From an uncultured Bacteroides sp. (lineage in GTDB: Bacteria; Bacteroidota; Bacteroidia; Bacteroidales; Bacteroidaceae): a stretch of DNA of 64,000 nt. Position numbers and translations under genes: made by a program. The stretch is from assembly GCF_910585845.1 (NCBI RefSeq), contig NZ_CAJUHF010000002.1, forward strand, positions 1 through 64,000, in the 5' to 3' direction. A model generated the notes under the pieces. It saw only the letters and a list, made by a program, of their open reading frames with translations. It did no database searches and had not been told where the DNA came from. Below, piece after piece: positions 33,987 to 42,737 of this stretch (within the stretch, counting starts at the first letter, position 1; every line of letters starts with the position of its first letter).

Positions 33987-34127
33987 TTATATCAGTTTAT
34001 AATTAAGCTTCCGGCAAACAAGGCTACACAAGGCTTCTGCCGACAAGATACTTTCAGTAAACGAGGCTTCAGCCGACAAGAAGCTCCCACTAAACGAGGC
34101 TCCTGCTGATAAGAAATCCTTCGCCAT
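33987..34127 (-). CDS. Possible 46-aa leader ORF upstream of asd
   Basis: The reading starts MAKDFLSAGASFSGS and consists of three 11-residue units of the type FLSAEASFTES. It ends 24 bases before the asd ATG. It lies after the promoter box at 34154, so it would be on the asd mRNA. The 33-bp repeat keeps the frame open by construction, so an open frame alone is weak evidence. It has no run of lysine, threonine or methionine, so classic attenuation is not suggested. Confidence 0.25.
   Translation of the reverse strand: MAKDFLSAGASFSGSFLSAEASFTESILSAEALCSLVCRKLNYKLI
34026..34124. repeat. 33-bp tandem repeat in the asd leader
   Basis: Three contiguous 33-base units (34026-34058, 34059-34091, 34092-34124) share AAACGAGGCTTCAGCCGACA. 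The period equals three 11-base steps. Confidence 0.85.
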
Positions 34128-34153
34128 CTCTATAAAAACGATAGAATTGGCTG

Positions 34154-34161
34154 CAAATTTA
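34154..34161 (-). promoter_or_regulatory. -7 promoter box for asd
   Basis: TAAATTTG on the minus strand fits TAnnTTTG. It implies a 5' leader of about 185 bases. Confidence 0.5.
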
Positions 34162-34239
34162 TAACAATTTGCTGTATGACAACGCACAAAATGAAAAGTT
34201 TTTTGTTATTTTGCAGTGTAAAACCCAAAACTCGAACCT

Positions 34240-36369
34240 ATGGACCTGTTTGATTTTAGCCTGAAACTGCCTATAACCGACCCTACATGGATATTTCTCC
34301 TTGTACTGCTCATCATCCTGTTCGCCCCCATCCTGCTGAACAGGCTCCGCATCCCGCACATCATCGGCATGATACTGGCGGGACTGGTGATCGGCGAACA
34401 CGGGTTCAACATCCTGGCGCGCGACAGCAGCTTCGAGCTCTTCGGCAAAGTGGGCCTCTACTACATCATGTTCCTCGCCGGACTGGAAATGAACATGTCC
34501 GACTTCAAGCAGAACCGCAGTAAGGCAGTCGTACTCGGCCTGCTCGCCTTCATCATCCCCATCGGAATCGGCCTGCTGACCAACATGGCCTACCTGAAAT
34601 ACAGCTTCATCACCTCCGTACTGCTGGCCAGTATGTACGCCTCGCATACGCTCGTAGCCTACCCCATCGTCATCCGCTACGGCGTCTCCCGCCACCGAAG
34701 CGTGAGCATCGCCGTGGGTGGCACAGCCGTAACGGACACGCTCACCTTACTCGTGCTCGCCGTAGTGGGTGGACTCTTCAAGGGCGAATCGAACGGCCTG
34801 TTCTGGATCTGGCTCGTAGTCAAAGTCCTCTTTCTCGGCAGCCTGATCGTCTACTTCTTCCCCCGCATCGGACGCTGGTTCTTCCGCCGCTACGACGACA
34901 ACGTGATGCAGTTCATCTTCGTTCTCGCCATGGTCTTCCTCGGCGCCGGACTGATGGAGTTCGTGGGCATGGAGGGCATCCTCGGCGCCTTCCTCGCCGG
35001 ACTGGTGCTGAACAAGCTCATCCCGCACGTCTCCCCGCTGATGAACCACCTGGAGTTCGTGGGCAACGCGCTCTTCATCCCCTACTTCCTCATCGGTGTG
35101 GGCATGCTGATCGACATACACGTGATATTCGGCCACGGCGATGCCCTGAAGGTGGCAGGCGTGATGATCATCGTAGCCCTGACCGGCAAATGGATTGCCT
35201 GCTGGCTGACGCAGAAACTCTACAAGATGGGCGCCATCGAACGGAAACTGATGTACGGACTGAGCAACGCCCAAGCCGCAGCCACACTCGCCGCCGTGCT
35301 CGTGGGTTACAATATCATCTTGCCCAATGGCGAACATCTCCTGAACGACGATGTGCTGAATGGCACGGTACTGCTCATACTGGTCACCTGTGTAGTCAGT
35401 TCCGTTATCACCGAACGCGCCGCACGCCGCATAGCCATCGACGAGGCCAACCTCGAAGCTGAAAACCGTCCCACGGAGCAGGAGAAGATACTGATACCGG
35501 TAGCCAACCCGGACACCATAGAAGACCTCGTAGCCCTCTCCTTAGTGATACGCGACCCGAAGCAGCGGGACAACCTCCTCGCCCTGAACGTGATCAACGA
35601 CAGCAACGCCTCGGGTGCCCTCGAGCTTCGCGGCAAGCGCTATCTGGAGAAGGCAGCCATGATAGCTGCTTCGGCGGACGTCCCCCTGAAGCTCATCAGC
35701 CGTTACGACCTGAACATCGCCTCGGGCATCATACACACCGCCAAAGAGCACGAAGTGACGGACGTCGTGATCGGTCTGCACCGCAAGGGCAACATCGTAG
35801 ATTCCTTCTTCGGCTCGCTGGCTGAGAACCTCTTGAAGGGCCTGCACCGCGAGGTGATGATTGCCAAATTCCTGATGCCCATCAATACGATACGGAGAAT
35901 AAACATCGCCGTCCCGCCGAAGGCAGAATACGAAGCGGGCTTCCAGAAGTGGGTGGAGCATTTCTGCCGCATGGGCAGCACGCTGGGATGCCGGGTGCAC
36001 TTCTTCGCTAACGAGGAGACCACCGCCCTCCTGCAAATGCTGGTGAAGAAGCGTTATGCCGCCACTCCCACCGAATTCTCGCGCCTGGACGACTGGGAAG
36101 ACCTGCTCCTGCTGACCGGACAAGTGAACTATGACCATCTGCTGGTCATCATCACCGCCCGCCGCGGCTCCATCTCCTACGACCCTGCATTTGAAAGACT
36201 TCCCAACCAGTTGGGTAAATACTTCGCCAATAACAGCCTGATCGTCCTCTATCCCGACCAGTTGGGCGAACCGCAGGATATGTTGTCTTTCTCCAATCCG
36301 CGCGGCAACAACGAAGACCAGCATTACGAGAAGGTGGGCAAGTGGTTTTATAAGTGGTTTAAGAAGTAA
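34240..36369 (+). CDS. CPA2-type cation:proton antiporter with C-terminal UspA-like region
   Basis: The 709-aa protein has about twelve to thirteen membrane segments in residues 1-395. Marks of the KefB/NapA-like family are GMILAGLVIGEHGF, YYIMFLAGLEMNM and the second half GAFLAGLVLNKLIP. From ~415 on the cytoplasmic part resembles two universal-stress-type domains (KILIPVANPDTIEDLVALS; IHTAKEHEVTDVVIGLHRKG). No TrkA-N nucleotide domain is seen. It would exchange Na+ or K+ for protons at the inner membrane. It stands alone on the plus strand. Confidence 0.88.
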   Translation: MDLFDFSLKLPITDPTWIFLLVLLIILFAPILLNRLRIPHIIGMILAGLVIGEHGFNILARDSSFELFGKVGLYYIMFLAGLEMNMSDFKQNRSKAVVLGLLAFIIPIGIGLLTNMAYLKYSFITSVLLASMYASHTLVAYPIVIRYGVSRHRSVSIAVGGTAVTDTLTLLVLAVVGGLFKGESNGLFWIWLVVKVLFLGSLIVYFFPRIGRWFFRRYDDNVMQFIFVLAMVFLGAGLMEFVGMEGILGAFLAGLVLNKLIPHVSPLMNHLEFVGNALFIPYFLIGVGMLIDIHVIFGHGDALKVAGVMIIVALTGKWIACWLTQKLYKMGAIERKLMYGLSNAQAAATLAAVLVGYNIILPNGEHLLNDDVLNGTVLLILVTCVVSSVITERAARRIAIDEANLEAENRPTEQEKILIPVANPDTIEDLVALSLVIRDPKQRDNLLALNVINDSNASGALELRGKRYLEKAAMIAASADVPLKLISRYDLNIASGIIHTAKEHEVTDVVIGLHRKGNIVDSFFGSLAENLLKGLHREVMIAKFLMPINTIRRINIAVPPKAEYEAGFQKWVEHFCRMGSTLGCRVHFFANEETTALLQMLVKKRYAATPTEFSRLDDWEDLLLLTGQVNYDHLLVIITARRGSISYDPAFERLPNQLGKYFANNSLIVLYPDQLGEPQDMLSFSNPRGNNEDQHYEKVGKWFYKWFKK

Positions 36370-36494
36370 TTTAAAGAGGGAGTTATCAAGAGTTAAGAGA
36401 AAGTCAAGAGGGAGTTATCGGGAATTAGAGGCCGATAGTCTTCCCTTACCATAAATAAGATAATCCCCCTTTACCATAAATAAAAAGGAACAAC

Positions 36495-37205
36495 ATGAAC
36501 GATTGGCAACAAAGAACCAGCCTCTTGCTGGGTGAAGATAAGATAGAACGCCTCAGGCAGGCACATGTGCTTGTCGTCGGGCTTGGCGGCGTAGGAGCGT
36601 ATGCGGCAGAGATGATTTGCCGTGCGGGCGTAGGGCGCATGACCATCGTAGATGCGGACACGGTGCAGCCCACGAACATTAACCGGCAACTTCCGGCGCT
36701 GCACTCCACCCTGGGACAGAGCAAAGCAGAAATATTGGCAAAGCGGTTCCGCGACATCAATCCGGAGCTCAGCCTGACCGTGCTGCCGGTATTCCTGAAA
36801 GACGAAAACATCCCCGAACTGCTGGATGCGGCACATTACGATTTCGTAGTCGATGCCATCGACACCCTCGCCCCCAAGTGCCACCTGATTGCGGAGACCT
36901 TGAAGCGGCGCATCAAAATCATCTCAAGCATGGGCGCAGGAGCAAAAAGCGACATCACACAGATTCGTTTTGCCGATATCCACGACACGTATCACTGCGG
37001 GCTGAGCAAAGCCGTCAGGAAACGCCTGCAGAAGATGGGTATCAAGCATAAGTTGCCGGTAGTGTTCAGTACGGAACAGGCAGACCCGAAGGCCATCCTC
37101 CTGACAGAAGAGGAGATGAACAAGAAATCTACGTGCGGAACGGTCAGTTACATGCCCGCCGTGTTCGGATGTTATCTGGCGGAGTATGTGTTGAAGAGAA
37201 TATGA
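36495..37205 (+). CDS. tcdA: tRNA threonylcarbamoyladenosine dehydratase TcdA
   Basis: TcdA is an E1-like enzyme that converts t6A37 in ANN-decoding tRNAs to its cyclic form, using ATP. The 236-aa protein has the ThiF/MoeB nucleotide motif GLGGVGAYAAEM, the adenylation residues TNINRQLPAL, and FVVDAIDTLAPK. The internal GAKSDITQIRFADI segment is typical of TcdA (CsdL). The ATG is preceded by AAGGAACAAC. lolD-like follows after about 100 bases. Confidence 0.92.
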   Translation: MNDWQQRTSLLLGEDKIERLRQAHVLVVGLGGVGAYAAEMICRAGVGRMTIVDADTVQPTNINRQLPALHSTLGQSKAEILAKRFRDINPELSLTVLPVFLKDENIPELLDAAHYDFVVDAIDTLAPKCHLIAETLKRRIKIISSMGAGAKSDITQIRFADIHDTYHCGLSKAVRKRLQKMGIKHKLPVVFSTEQADPKAILLTEEEMNKKSTCGTVSYMPAVFGCYLAEYVLKRI

Positions 37206-37207
37206 TG

Positions 37208-37260
37208 GGAAATAAATGGGAAATGGAAAATGGAAAGGGGAAAATGGAAAATGGGAACTC
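37208..37260. repeat. ATGGAAAATGG purine repeat
   Basis: GGAAATGGAAAATGGAAAGG and GGAAAATGGAAAATGGGAAC follow each other at 21-base spacing. It is the same family as 16066-16102 in opposite orientation. Confidence 0.6.
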
Positions 37261-37303
37261 ATTTACCCTTTAACTCCTTACCCCTGTTGCAAATAAGAAA
37301 ACA

Positions 37304-38011
37304 ATGATACAATTAGAAGGAATAACCAAGAGCTTCGGTACCTTGCAAGTATTGCGGGGTATCGACCTGAATATAGGCAAAGGAGAGGTAGTCAGCATCG
37401 TCGGACCGAGCGGAGCCGGAAAGACTACTTTGCTCCAGATTATGGGTACGCTGGACGTCCCCGACAACGGCACAGTGACGATTGCCGGCACATCGGTCAG
37501 CCGGATGAAGGAAAAAGAGTTGTCGGCTTTCCGCAACAAGCACATCGGTTTCGTATTCCAGTTCCACCAGCTCCTGCCGGAGTTCACGGCACTGGAGAAT
37601 GTGATGATTCCCGCTTTCATAGCCGGCGTAGGACAAAGGGAAGCCACAGTCTCAGCGATGGAACTGCTGAAGTTTATGGGCTTGGCAGACCGCGCCGGAC
37701 ACAAGCCGAACGAGCTTTCAGGGGGCGAAAAGCAGCGCGTAGCCGTGGCACGCGCCCTTATCAACCATCCCGCCGTAGTTCTGGCAGACGAACCTTCGGG
37801 TAGCCTCGACACCCACAACAAGGAGGAACTGCACCAGCTCTTCTTCGACCTGCGCAACCGCTTCGGACAGACCTTTGTCATCGTCACCCACGACGAAGGA
37901 CTGGCACAGCTCACAGACCGGACGGTGCATATCGTGGATGGGGAGATCGTAGGGCAATTGACAATTGACAATTACAGTGGGAACGAGGAGATACGCAAGG
38001 AAGTGCGTTAA
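37304..38011 (+). CDS. ABC transporter ATPase, LolD-like
   Basis: The 235-aa protein has Walker A GPSGAGKTT (34-42), Q-loop FVFQFHQLLPEF, signature LSGGEKQRVAVARAL, and Walker B VVLADEPSGSLD. The LLPEFTALENVM segment and the length match the LolD/MacB group, which works with a FtsX-like permease on lipoprotein release or export. No permease is next to it, so the partner is elsewhere. Lipoprotein release is inferred from family resemblance only. Confidence 0.85.
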   Translation: MIQLEGITKSFGTLQVLRGIDLNIGKGEVVSIVGPSGAGKTTLLQIMGTLDVPDNGTVTIAGTSVSRMKEKELSAFRNKHIGFVFQFHQLLPEFTALENVMIPAFIAGVGQREATVSAMELLKFMGLADRAGHKPNELSGGEKQRVAVARALINHPAVVLADEPSGSLDTHNKEELHQLFFDLRNRFGQTFVIVTHDEGLAQLTDRTVHIVDGEIVGQLTIDNYSGNEEIRKEVR

Positions 38012-38032
38012 GCCTCGCCATACCTTGCGTTG

Positions 38033-38386
38033 TCATTTCCCTGTATTCATCACTCCCAAGTCATTGTCGCTATTGCTCACCTTCCTTTGCATCACTTTGA
38101 ACTTGCGCCCGAAAGAGAAGTTATAGGACAGGTTGACAAGGAACAACTATGCACTCTCCTTGATATAACTTTGGGTCTTATAAAAAGCGAAGCGGTTCCA
38201 GTTCTCATTCTGTATCTTATAGTTATTGGTGAACGGATTGAAAGCGCCGACTCCGATTCGCAGGTCTTTAAGTTTATAGTATATACCCAGCATCTGCATA
38301 TTGTTCTCCCCGCCGGTCAATGTTTCGCCCCAAAAACTGTTCTGGTTGCCAAACAACTGCCAGAACAGGGAGAAACGCTTGTAGTT
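38033..38386 (-). pseudogene. C-terminal fragment of an outer-membrane beta-barrel (TonB-receptor-like) gene
   Basis: The minus-strand reading NYKRFSLFWQLFGNQNSFWG, then YKLKDLRIGVGAFNPF and YIKESA, amber, then LFLVNLSYNFSFGRKFKV, ends DLGVMNTGK and TGA at 38033. The last barrel strand and tail are typical of Bacteroides outer-membrane receptors with an N-terminal carboxypeptidase-like domain. Everything upstream of the last ~115 residues is lost. The frame is intact apart from the amber codon. Confidence 0.75.
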
Positions 38387-38437
38387 TCATCAATTCAAAT
38401 CCGCGAAGCCAGTTCAGTGGCTTTGCGGAGAAAGGGC

Positions 38438-39553
38438 TTATCTCTCCTGCCCCGCAAACTCCATCAGGTATGCCTTGATGAACCCGTCCAACTTACCGTC
38501 CATCACACCGTTGACGTCCGAAGTCTGGTAGTTGGTGCGGTGGTCTTTCACGCGGCGGTCGTCGAACACGTAGCTGCGGATCTGCGAGCCCCATTCGATT
38601 TTCTTCTTGCCGGCTTCCACCTTGGCTTGCTCTGCCATGCGGTGCTGAAGCTCCTTGTCGTAAAGCATGGAGCGGAGAAGGCGGAGGGCATTCTCGCGGT
38701 TCTTGGGTTGGTCGCGGGTCTCGGTGTTCTCTATCAGGATTTCCTCTTCCTCACCGGTATAAGGGTCTTTGTACTGATAGCGCAAGCGCACACCAGACTC
38801 CACCTTGTTGACGTTCTGTCCACCGGCACCGCCGCTTCGGAACGTATCCCACGACATGCGGGCAGGCTCTATGTTCACTTCGATCGTGTCGTCCACCAGC
38901 GGAGTGACGAATACCGAAGCAAAAGAGGTCATTCGCTTGCCCTGCGCATTATAGGGAGACACACGCACCAGACGATGCACACCGTTCTCACCTTTGAGAT
39001 AGCCATATGCATAACCGCCCGAAATCTCGATGGTACAGGTCTTGATGCCCGCCTCGTCGCCTTCCTGCAGGTTGGAGATCACCGCCTTGTAGCCGTTGGT
39101 TTCGGCATAACGCAGATACATACGCATCAGCATGCTTGCCCAGTCCTGGCTCTCCGTGCCACCCGCACCGGAGTTGATTTTCAGCACGCAGTCCATCTGG
39201 TCCGCCTCTTCGCGCAGCATGTTCTTCAGTTCAAGCGCTTCGACGGCTTCCGATGCCTTGGCGTAGGCTTCGTCCACCTCCTCTTCGGTCACAAGCTCGT
39301 CCTTGTAGAAGTCGAAAGCCAGTTGCAACTCTTCCGCCAGGGTCTTCACTTCCTGATAGCCGGCAATCCATTGTTGCAGTCCCTTCACCTTCTTCATCTG
39401 GGCTTCGGCGGCTTTCTGGTCGTCCCAAAAGCCCGGCGCCTGAGTGCGCAGCTGCTCCTCTTCCACCTCTATTTTCTTGCCTTCTATATCCAAGTAGCGT
39501 TCAAGCGCTTCGGTGCGCTCTTTGATGTCTTTCAGTTGTTCTATGGTAATCAT
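38438..39553 (-). CDS. prfB: Peptide chain release factor 2
   Basis: RF2 ends translation at UGA and UAA. From the ATG at 39553 (MITIEQLKDIKERTE) the protein is 371 aa. GGQ, which triggers peptide release, is at 244-246. The anticodon-like tripeptide is SPY (199-201), whereas the textbook RF2 has SPF. The programmed +1 frameshift used by many bacteria around codon 25 is absent: the frame reads straight through LERYLDIEGKK. The frame is open further upstream but crosses the promoters. Confidence 0.96.
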   Translation of the reverse strand: MITIEQLKDIKERTEALERYLDIEGKKIEVEEEQLRTQAPGFWDDQKAAEAQMKKVKGLQQWIAGYQEVKTLAEELQLAFDFYKDELVTEEEVDEAYAKASEAVEALELKNMLREEADQMDCVLKINSGAGGTESQDWASMLMRMYLRYAETNGYKAVISNLQEGDEAGIKTCTIEISGGYAYGYLKGENGVHRLVRVSPYNAQGKRMTSFASVFVTPLVDDTIEVNIEPARMSWDTFRSGGAGGQNVNKVESGVRLRYQYKDPYTGEEEEILIENTETRDQPKNRENALRLLRSMLYDKELQHRMAEQAKVEAGKKKIEWGSQIRSYVFDDRRVKDHRTNYQTSDVNGVMDGKLDGFIKAYLMEFAGQER

Positions 39554-39596
39554 AAGCCGCAAAAATAAACTTTCTGATAAAATATTCAATTTTGAG

Positions 39597-39628
39597 TTGC
39601 AAAGGTAGGAAAAAAACACATACTTTTG
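39597..39628 (+). promoter_or_regulatory. Promoter of the M16 peptidase gene
   Basis: TTG at 39597-39599 and TACTTTTG at 39621-39628, 21 bases apart, precede the ATG at 39655. It overlaps the divergent prfB promoter. Confidence 0.65.
39600..39607 (-). promoter_or_regulatory. -7 promoter box for prfB
   Basis: TACCTTTG on the minus strand, 46 bases before the prfB ATG. It falls inside the -33/-7 spacer of the divergent M16 promoter. Confidence 0.55.
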
Positions 39629-39654
39629 CAGTTATCAATTTAATAAGTCTATTT

Positions 39655-42573
39655 ATGAACAAATTATTCAGACAAATTGGTTTAGCGATTGCCCTGCTGG
39701 CAACGATAAGCCTGAGTAGTTGTGCTCCAAAGTACAGCTACGAGACAGTCGACAACGACCCGCTGAAAGCCCGCATCTACACGCTGGACAACGGGCTGAA
39801 GGTCTACATGACCGTCAACAAAGAAACGCCGCGCATCCAGACTTACATCGCCGTGCGCGTAGGTGGTAAGAACGATCCCGCGGAAACCACCGGACTTGCT
39901 CACTATTTTGAGCACCTGATGTTTAAAGGCACCACCAATTTCGGCACGCAGAACTACGAGATTGAGAAGCCTATGCTCGACCAGATCGAAGAACAATTCG
40001 AAATCTACCGCAAGACTACGGACAGCCTGGAGCGCAAGGCGATCTATGCCCGCATCGACAGCCTCTCTTACGAAGCGTCCAAATATGCCATCCCCAACGA
40101 ATATGACAAACTGATGACAGCCATCGGCGCCAACGGAACAAACGCCTACACCAGTTTCGACGTGACCTGCTACACCGAAGACATCCCCAGCAACCAGATT
40201 GAGAACTGGGCGAAGATTCAGGCCGAGCGCTTCGAGAACTGCGTCATCCGTGGTTTCCACACCGAACTGGAGACGGTGTACGAAGAGAAAAACATGTCGC
40301 TGACACGCGACCCGCGCAAGGTGTACGAAACCGTGCTCTCCTCGCTCTTCACCCATCATCCTTACGGCACACAGACCGTGCTCGGCACACAGGAACACCT
40401 GAAGAATCCTTCCATCACGAACATCAAAGAGTACTACAAGCAATGGTACGTGCCCAACAACATGGCAATCTGTCTCTCCGGCGACTTCGACCCCGACCAG
40501 ATGATTGCCACCATCGACAAATATTTCGGCGGACTGAAGCCCAACCCCAACCTGCCGAAACTGAACCTGCCGAAGGAAGAAGAGATCACCACGCCGATCG
40601 TGCGCGAAGTCTTCGGACCGGATGCGGAAAGCATCGCACTGGCATGGCGTTTCCCCGGAGCGGCAAGCAAAGAGGTGGAGACCTTGCAAGTCGTTTCCCA
40701 AATACTCTACAACGGTCAGGCCGGCTTGTTCGACCTCGACCTCACGCAGCAGCAGAAGACCTTGAGTTCCTATTGCTATCCCATGACCATGAGCGACTAC
40801 AGCGTGATGCTGATGCAAGGACGCCCCAAGCAGGGACAGACTCTGGACGAAGTGAAAGACCTCATGCTGGGTGAACTGAAGAAACTGCGCGACGGCGACT
40901 TCGACGAGAAGATGCTGGAGGCAAACATCAACAACTTCAAGCTCAGCCTGATGCAACAGTTGGAGAGCAACGATGCCCGTGCCGACATGTTCGTAGAATC
41001 GTTCATCAACGGCAGTGACTGGGCAGACGAAGTGACCGCCCTCGACCGCATGTCCAAGCTGACTAAGGAAGACATCGTTGCCTTTGCCAACAAATACCTG
41101 AAGGACAATAACTACGCCGTCATCTACAAGCGCCAAGGCAAAGACCCCAACGAGAAGAAGATGTCGAAACCTGAGATCACTCCTATCGTGATGAACCGCG
41201 ACACGGCAAGCGCCTACCTGAAAGCGATACAGGCAAGCACCGTACAGCCCATCGAACCGGTATTCCTGGACTTCTCCAAAGACCTCGCCCAGCTGAAAGC
41301 CAAGTCGGACATCCCCGTGCTCTACAAGCAGAACACGACGAACGACCTCTTCCAGCTGATCTACCTCTTCGACATGGGCAACAACAACGACCGTGCACTC
41401 GGCACCGCCGCCCAATACCTCGAATACCTCGGCACTGCCGACATGACTCCCGAAGAGGTGAAGAGCGAGTTCTATCGCCTCGCCTGCTCGTTCTATGTGT
41501 CACCGGGCAGCAAGCGTACCTACGTCGTACTCTCCGGCCTCAGCGAGAATATGCCCGCCGCTATGGCTCTGTTCGAGAAAGTGATGGCAAACGCCCAAGT
41601 CAACCAGGAGGCTTACATCAACATGGCAAAGGATATCCTGAAAGCACGCAAGGATGCCAAACTGAACCAGTCGCAGAACTTCTCGCGCCTGCTGAGCTAC
41701 GCCACCTACGGTCCGAAATCGCCTGTCACCAACCAACTGACCGAAACCGAACTGGCTTCCATGAATCCGCAGGAACTGATTGACCGCGTGAAGGGGCTGA
41801 ACAGCTTCAAGCACCGCATCCTCTACTACGGTCCGAACAGCCAGGAAGAGTTGCTCGCCATCATCAACAAGGAGCATCAGGTGCCCGAAACCCTGAAAGA
41901 GATTCCCGTAGGAAGCAACTTCAAACAGCTGCTCACACCGGAAACGAAGATTTTCATCGCTCCCTACGATGCCAAGCAGATCTACATGGCGCAAATCTCC
42001 AACAAGGGAGAAGCATTCGATCCGGCTTCCGAATCCGGTCGCCAACTGTATAACGAGTACTTCGGCGGCGGCATGAACTCCATCGTATTCCAAGAGATGC
42101 GCGAGAGCCGCAGCCTCGCCTACTCGGCATGGGCAGGCATGCTGTCACCGACATATCTGGACGAGCCTTACGTGCTCCGCACCCAGATTGCCACGCAGAA
42201 CGACAAGATGATAGATGCCATCAATACATTCAACGACATCATCAACAACATGCCAGAGTCTGAAGCTGCCTTCCAGCTTGCCAAAGAGGGTATGATCACT
42301 CGCATGCGTACGGACCGCATCATCAACATGGACGTCATCTGGAGCTACATCAGCGCCCAATATCTGGGTCTGGACGTAGACAGCCGTATCCAGCTGTACA
42401 ACGACGTGCAGAACATGACGCTGCAAGACGTCATCGACTACCAGAAGAAATGGATCAAGGGACGTACTTACACGTATGCCATCCTGGGTGACAGCAAAGA
42501 GTTAGACATGGATGCCTTGAAAAAGATAGGTTCCGTGACCGAACTGAAACAGGAAGAGATCTTCGGCTACTAA
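39655..42573 (+). CDS. M16-family zinc peptidase lipoprotein
   Basis: The 972-aa protein from the ATG at 39655 has a lipobox SLSSC (Cys23), so it is anchored in the envelope. The inverted zinc motif HYFEH is at 83-87, with the downstream glutamate in ELETVYEEKN. A second, non-catalytic M16 half follows (FGGGMNSIVFQEMRESRSLA), giving the usual two-domain clam-shell. It probably degrades peptides in the periplasm. The frame's upstream extension lacks support, as the promoter lies inside it. Confidence 0.93.
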   Translation: MNKLFRQIGLAIALLATISLSSCAPKYSYETVDNDPLKARIYTLDNGLKVYMTVNKETPRIQTYIAVRVGGKNDPAETTGLAHYFEHLMFKGTTNFGTQNYEIEKPMLDQIEEQFEIYRKTTDSLERKAIYARIDSLSYEASKYAIPNEYDKLMTAIGANGTNAYTSFDVTCYTEDIPSNQIENWAKIQAERFENCVIRGFHTELETVYEEKNMSLTRDPRKVYETVLSSLFTHHPYGTQTVLGTQEHLKNPSITNIKEYYKQWYVPNNMAICLSGDFDPDQMIATIDKYFGGLKPNPNLPKLNLPKEEEITTPIVREVFGPDAESIALAWRFPGAASKEVETLQVVSQILYNGQAGLFDLDLTQQQKTLSSYCYPMTMSDYSVMLMQGRPKQGQTLDEVKDLMLGELKKLRDGDFDEKMLEANINNFKLSLMQQLESNDARADMFVESFINGSDWADEVTALDRMSKLTKEDIVAFANKYLKDNNYAVIYKRQGKDPNEKKMSKPEITPIVMNRDTASAYLKAIQASTVQPIEPVFLDFSKDLAQLKAKSDIPVLYKQNTTNDLFQLIYLFDMGNNNDRALGTAAQYLEYLGTADMTPEEVKSEFYRLACSFYVSPGSKRTYVVLSGLSENMPAAMALFEKVMANAQVNQEAYINMAKDILKARKDAKLNQSQNFSRLLSYATYGPKSPVTNQLTETELASMNPQELIDRVKGLNSFKHRILYYGPNSQEELLAIINKEHQVPETLKEIPVGSNFKQLLTPETKIFIAPYDAKQIYMAQISNKGEAFDPASESGRQLYNEYFGGGMNSIVFQEMRESRSLAYSAWAGMLSPTYLDEPYVLRTQIATQNDKMIDAINTFNDIINNMPESEAAFQLAKEGMITRMRTDRIINMDVIWSYISAQYLGLDVDSRIQLYNDVQNMTLQDVIDYQKKWIKGRTYTYAILGDSKELDMDALKKIGSVTELKQEEIFGY

Positions 42574-42577
42574 GAAC

Positions 42578-42635
42578 CTGTTTAAATTTTCTTCAAAAAG
42601 AACTCACAAAAGAAGGCTGAACAAAATTTAAACAG
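42578..42635. repeat. CTGTTTAAATTTT inverted repeat
   Basis: CTGTTTAAATTTT (42578-42590) and AAAATTTAAACAG (42623-42635) form a perfect 13-bp stem five bases after the M16 stop. The same family occurs at 59829-59878. Confidence 0.8.
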
Positions 42636-42667
42636 ACTCTAATCCGGCCGGATCCGTTCCGTGAAAC

Positions 42668-42721
42668 AAAAAAATCCGTCTCGTGAGATGAAAATAATCA
42701 TCCCGTGAGACGGATTTTTTT
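42668..42721. terminator. Bidirectional terminator of CGTGAGACG type
   Basis: The arms 42668-42691 and 42698-42721 pair over 24 bases with three imperfect positions. They begin with A7 and end with T7, so the hairpin works for both converging genes. The repeat continues into 42722-42755 over the GH3 remnant's end. Confidence 0.75.
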
Positions 42722-42737
42722 ATCCCATGAGACGAAT

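Noticed and set aside
33963..34153. A lysine riboswitch or attenuator in the asd leader
   Set aside because: The leader is three 33-bp repeats; no lysine-riboswitch-like core or run of regulatory codons was seen.
38438..39619. Programmed frameshift in prfB
   Set aside because: The frame is continuous through the region where the UGA and slippery sequence would be.
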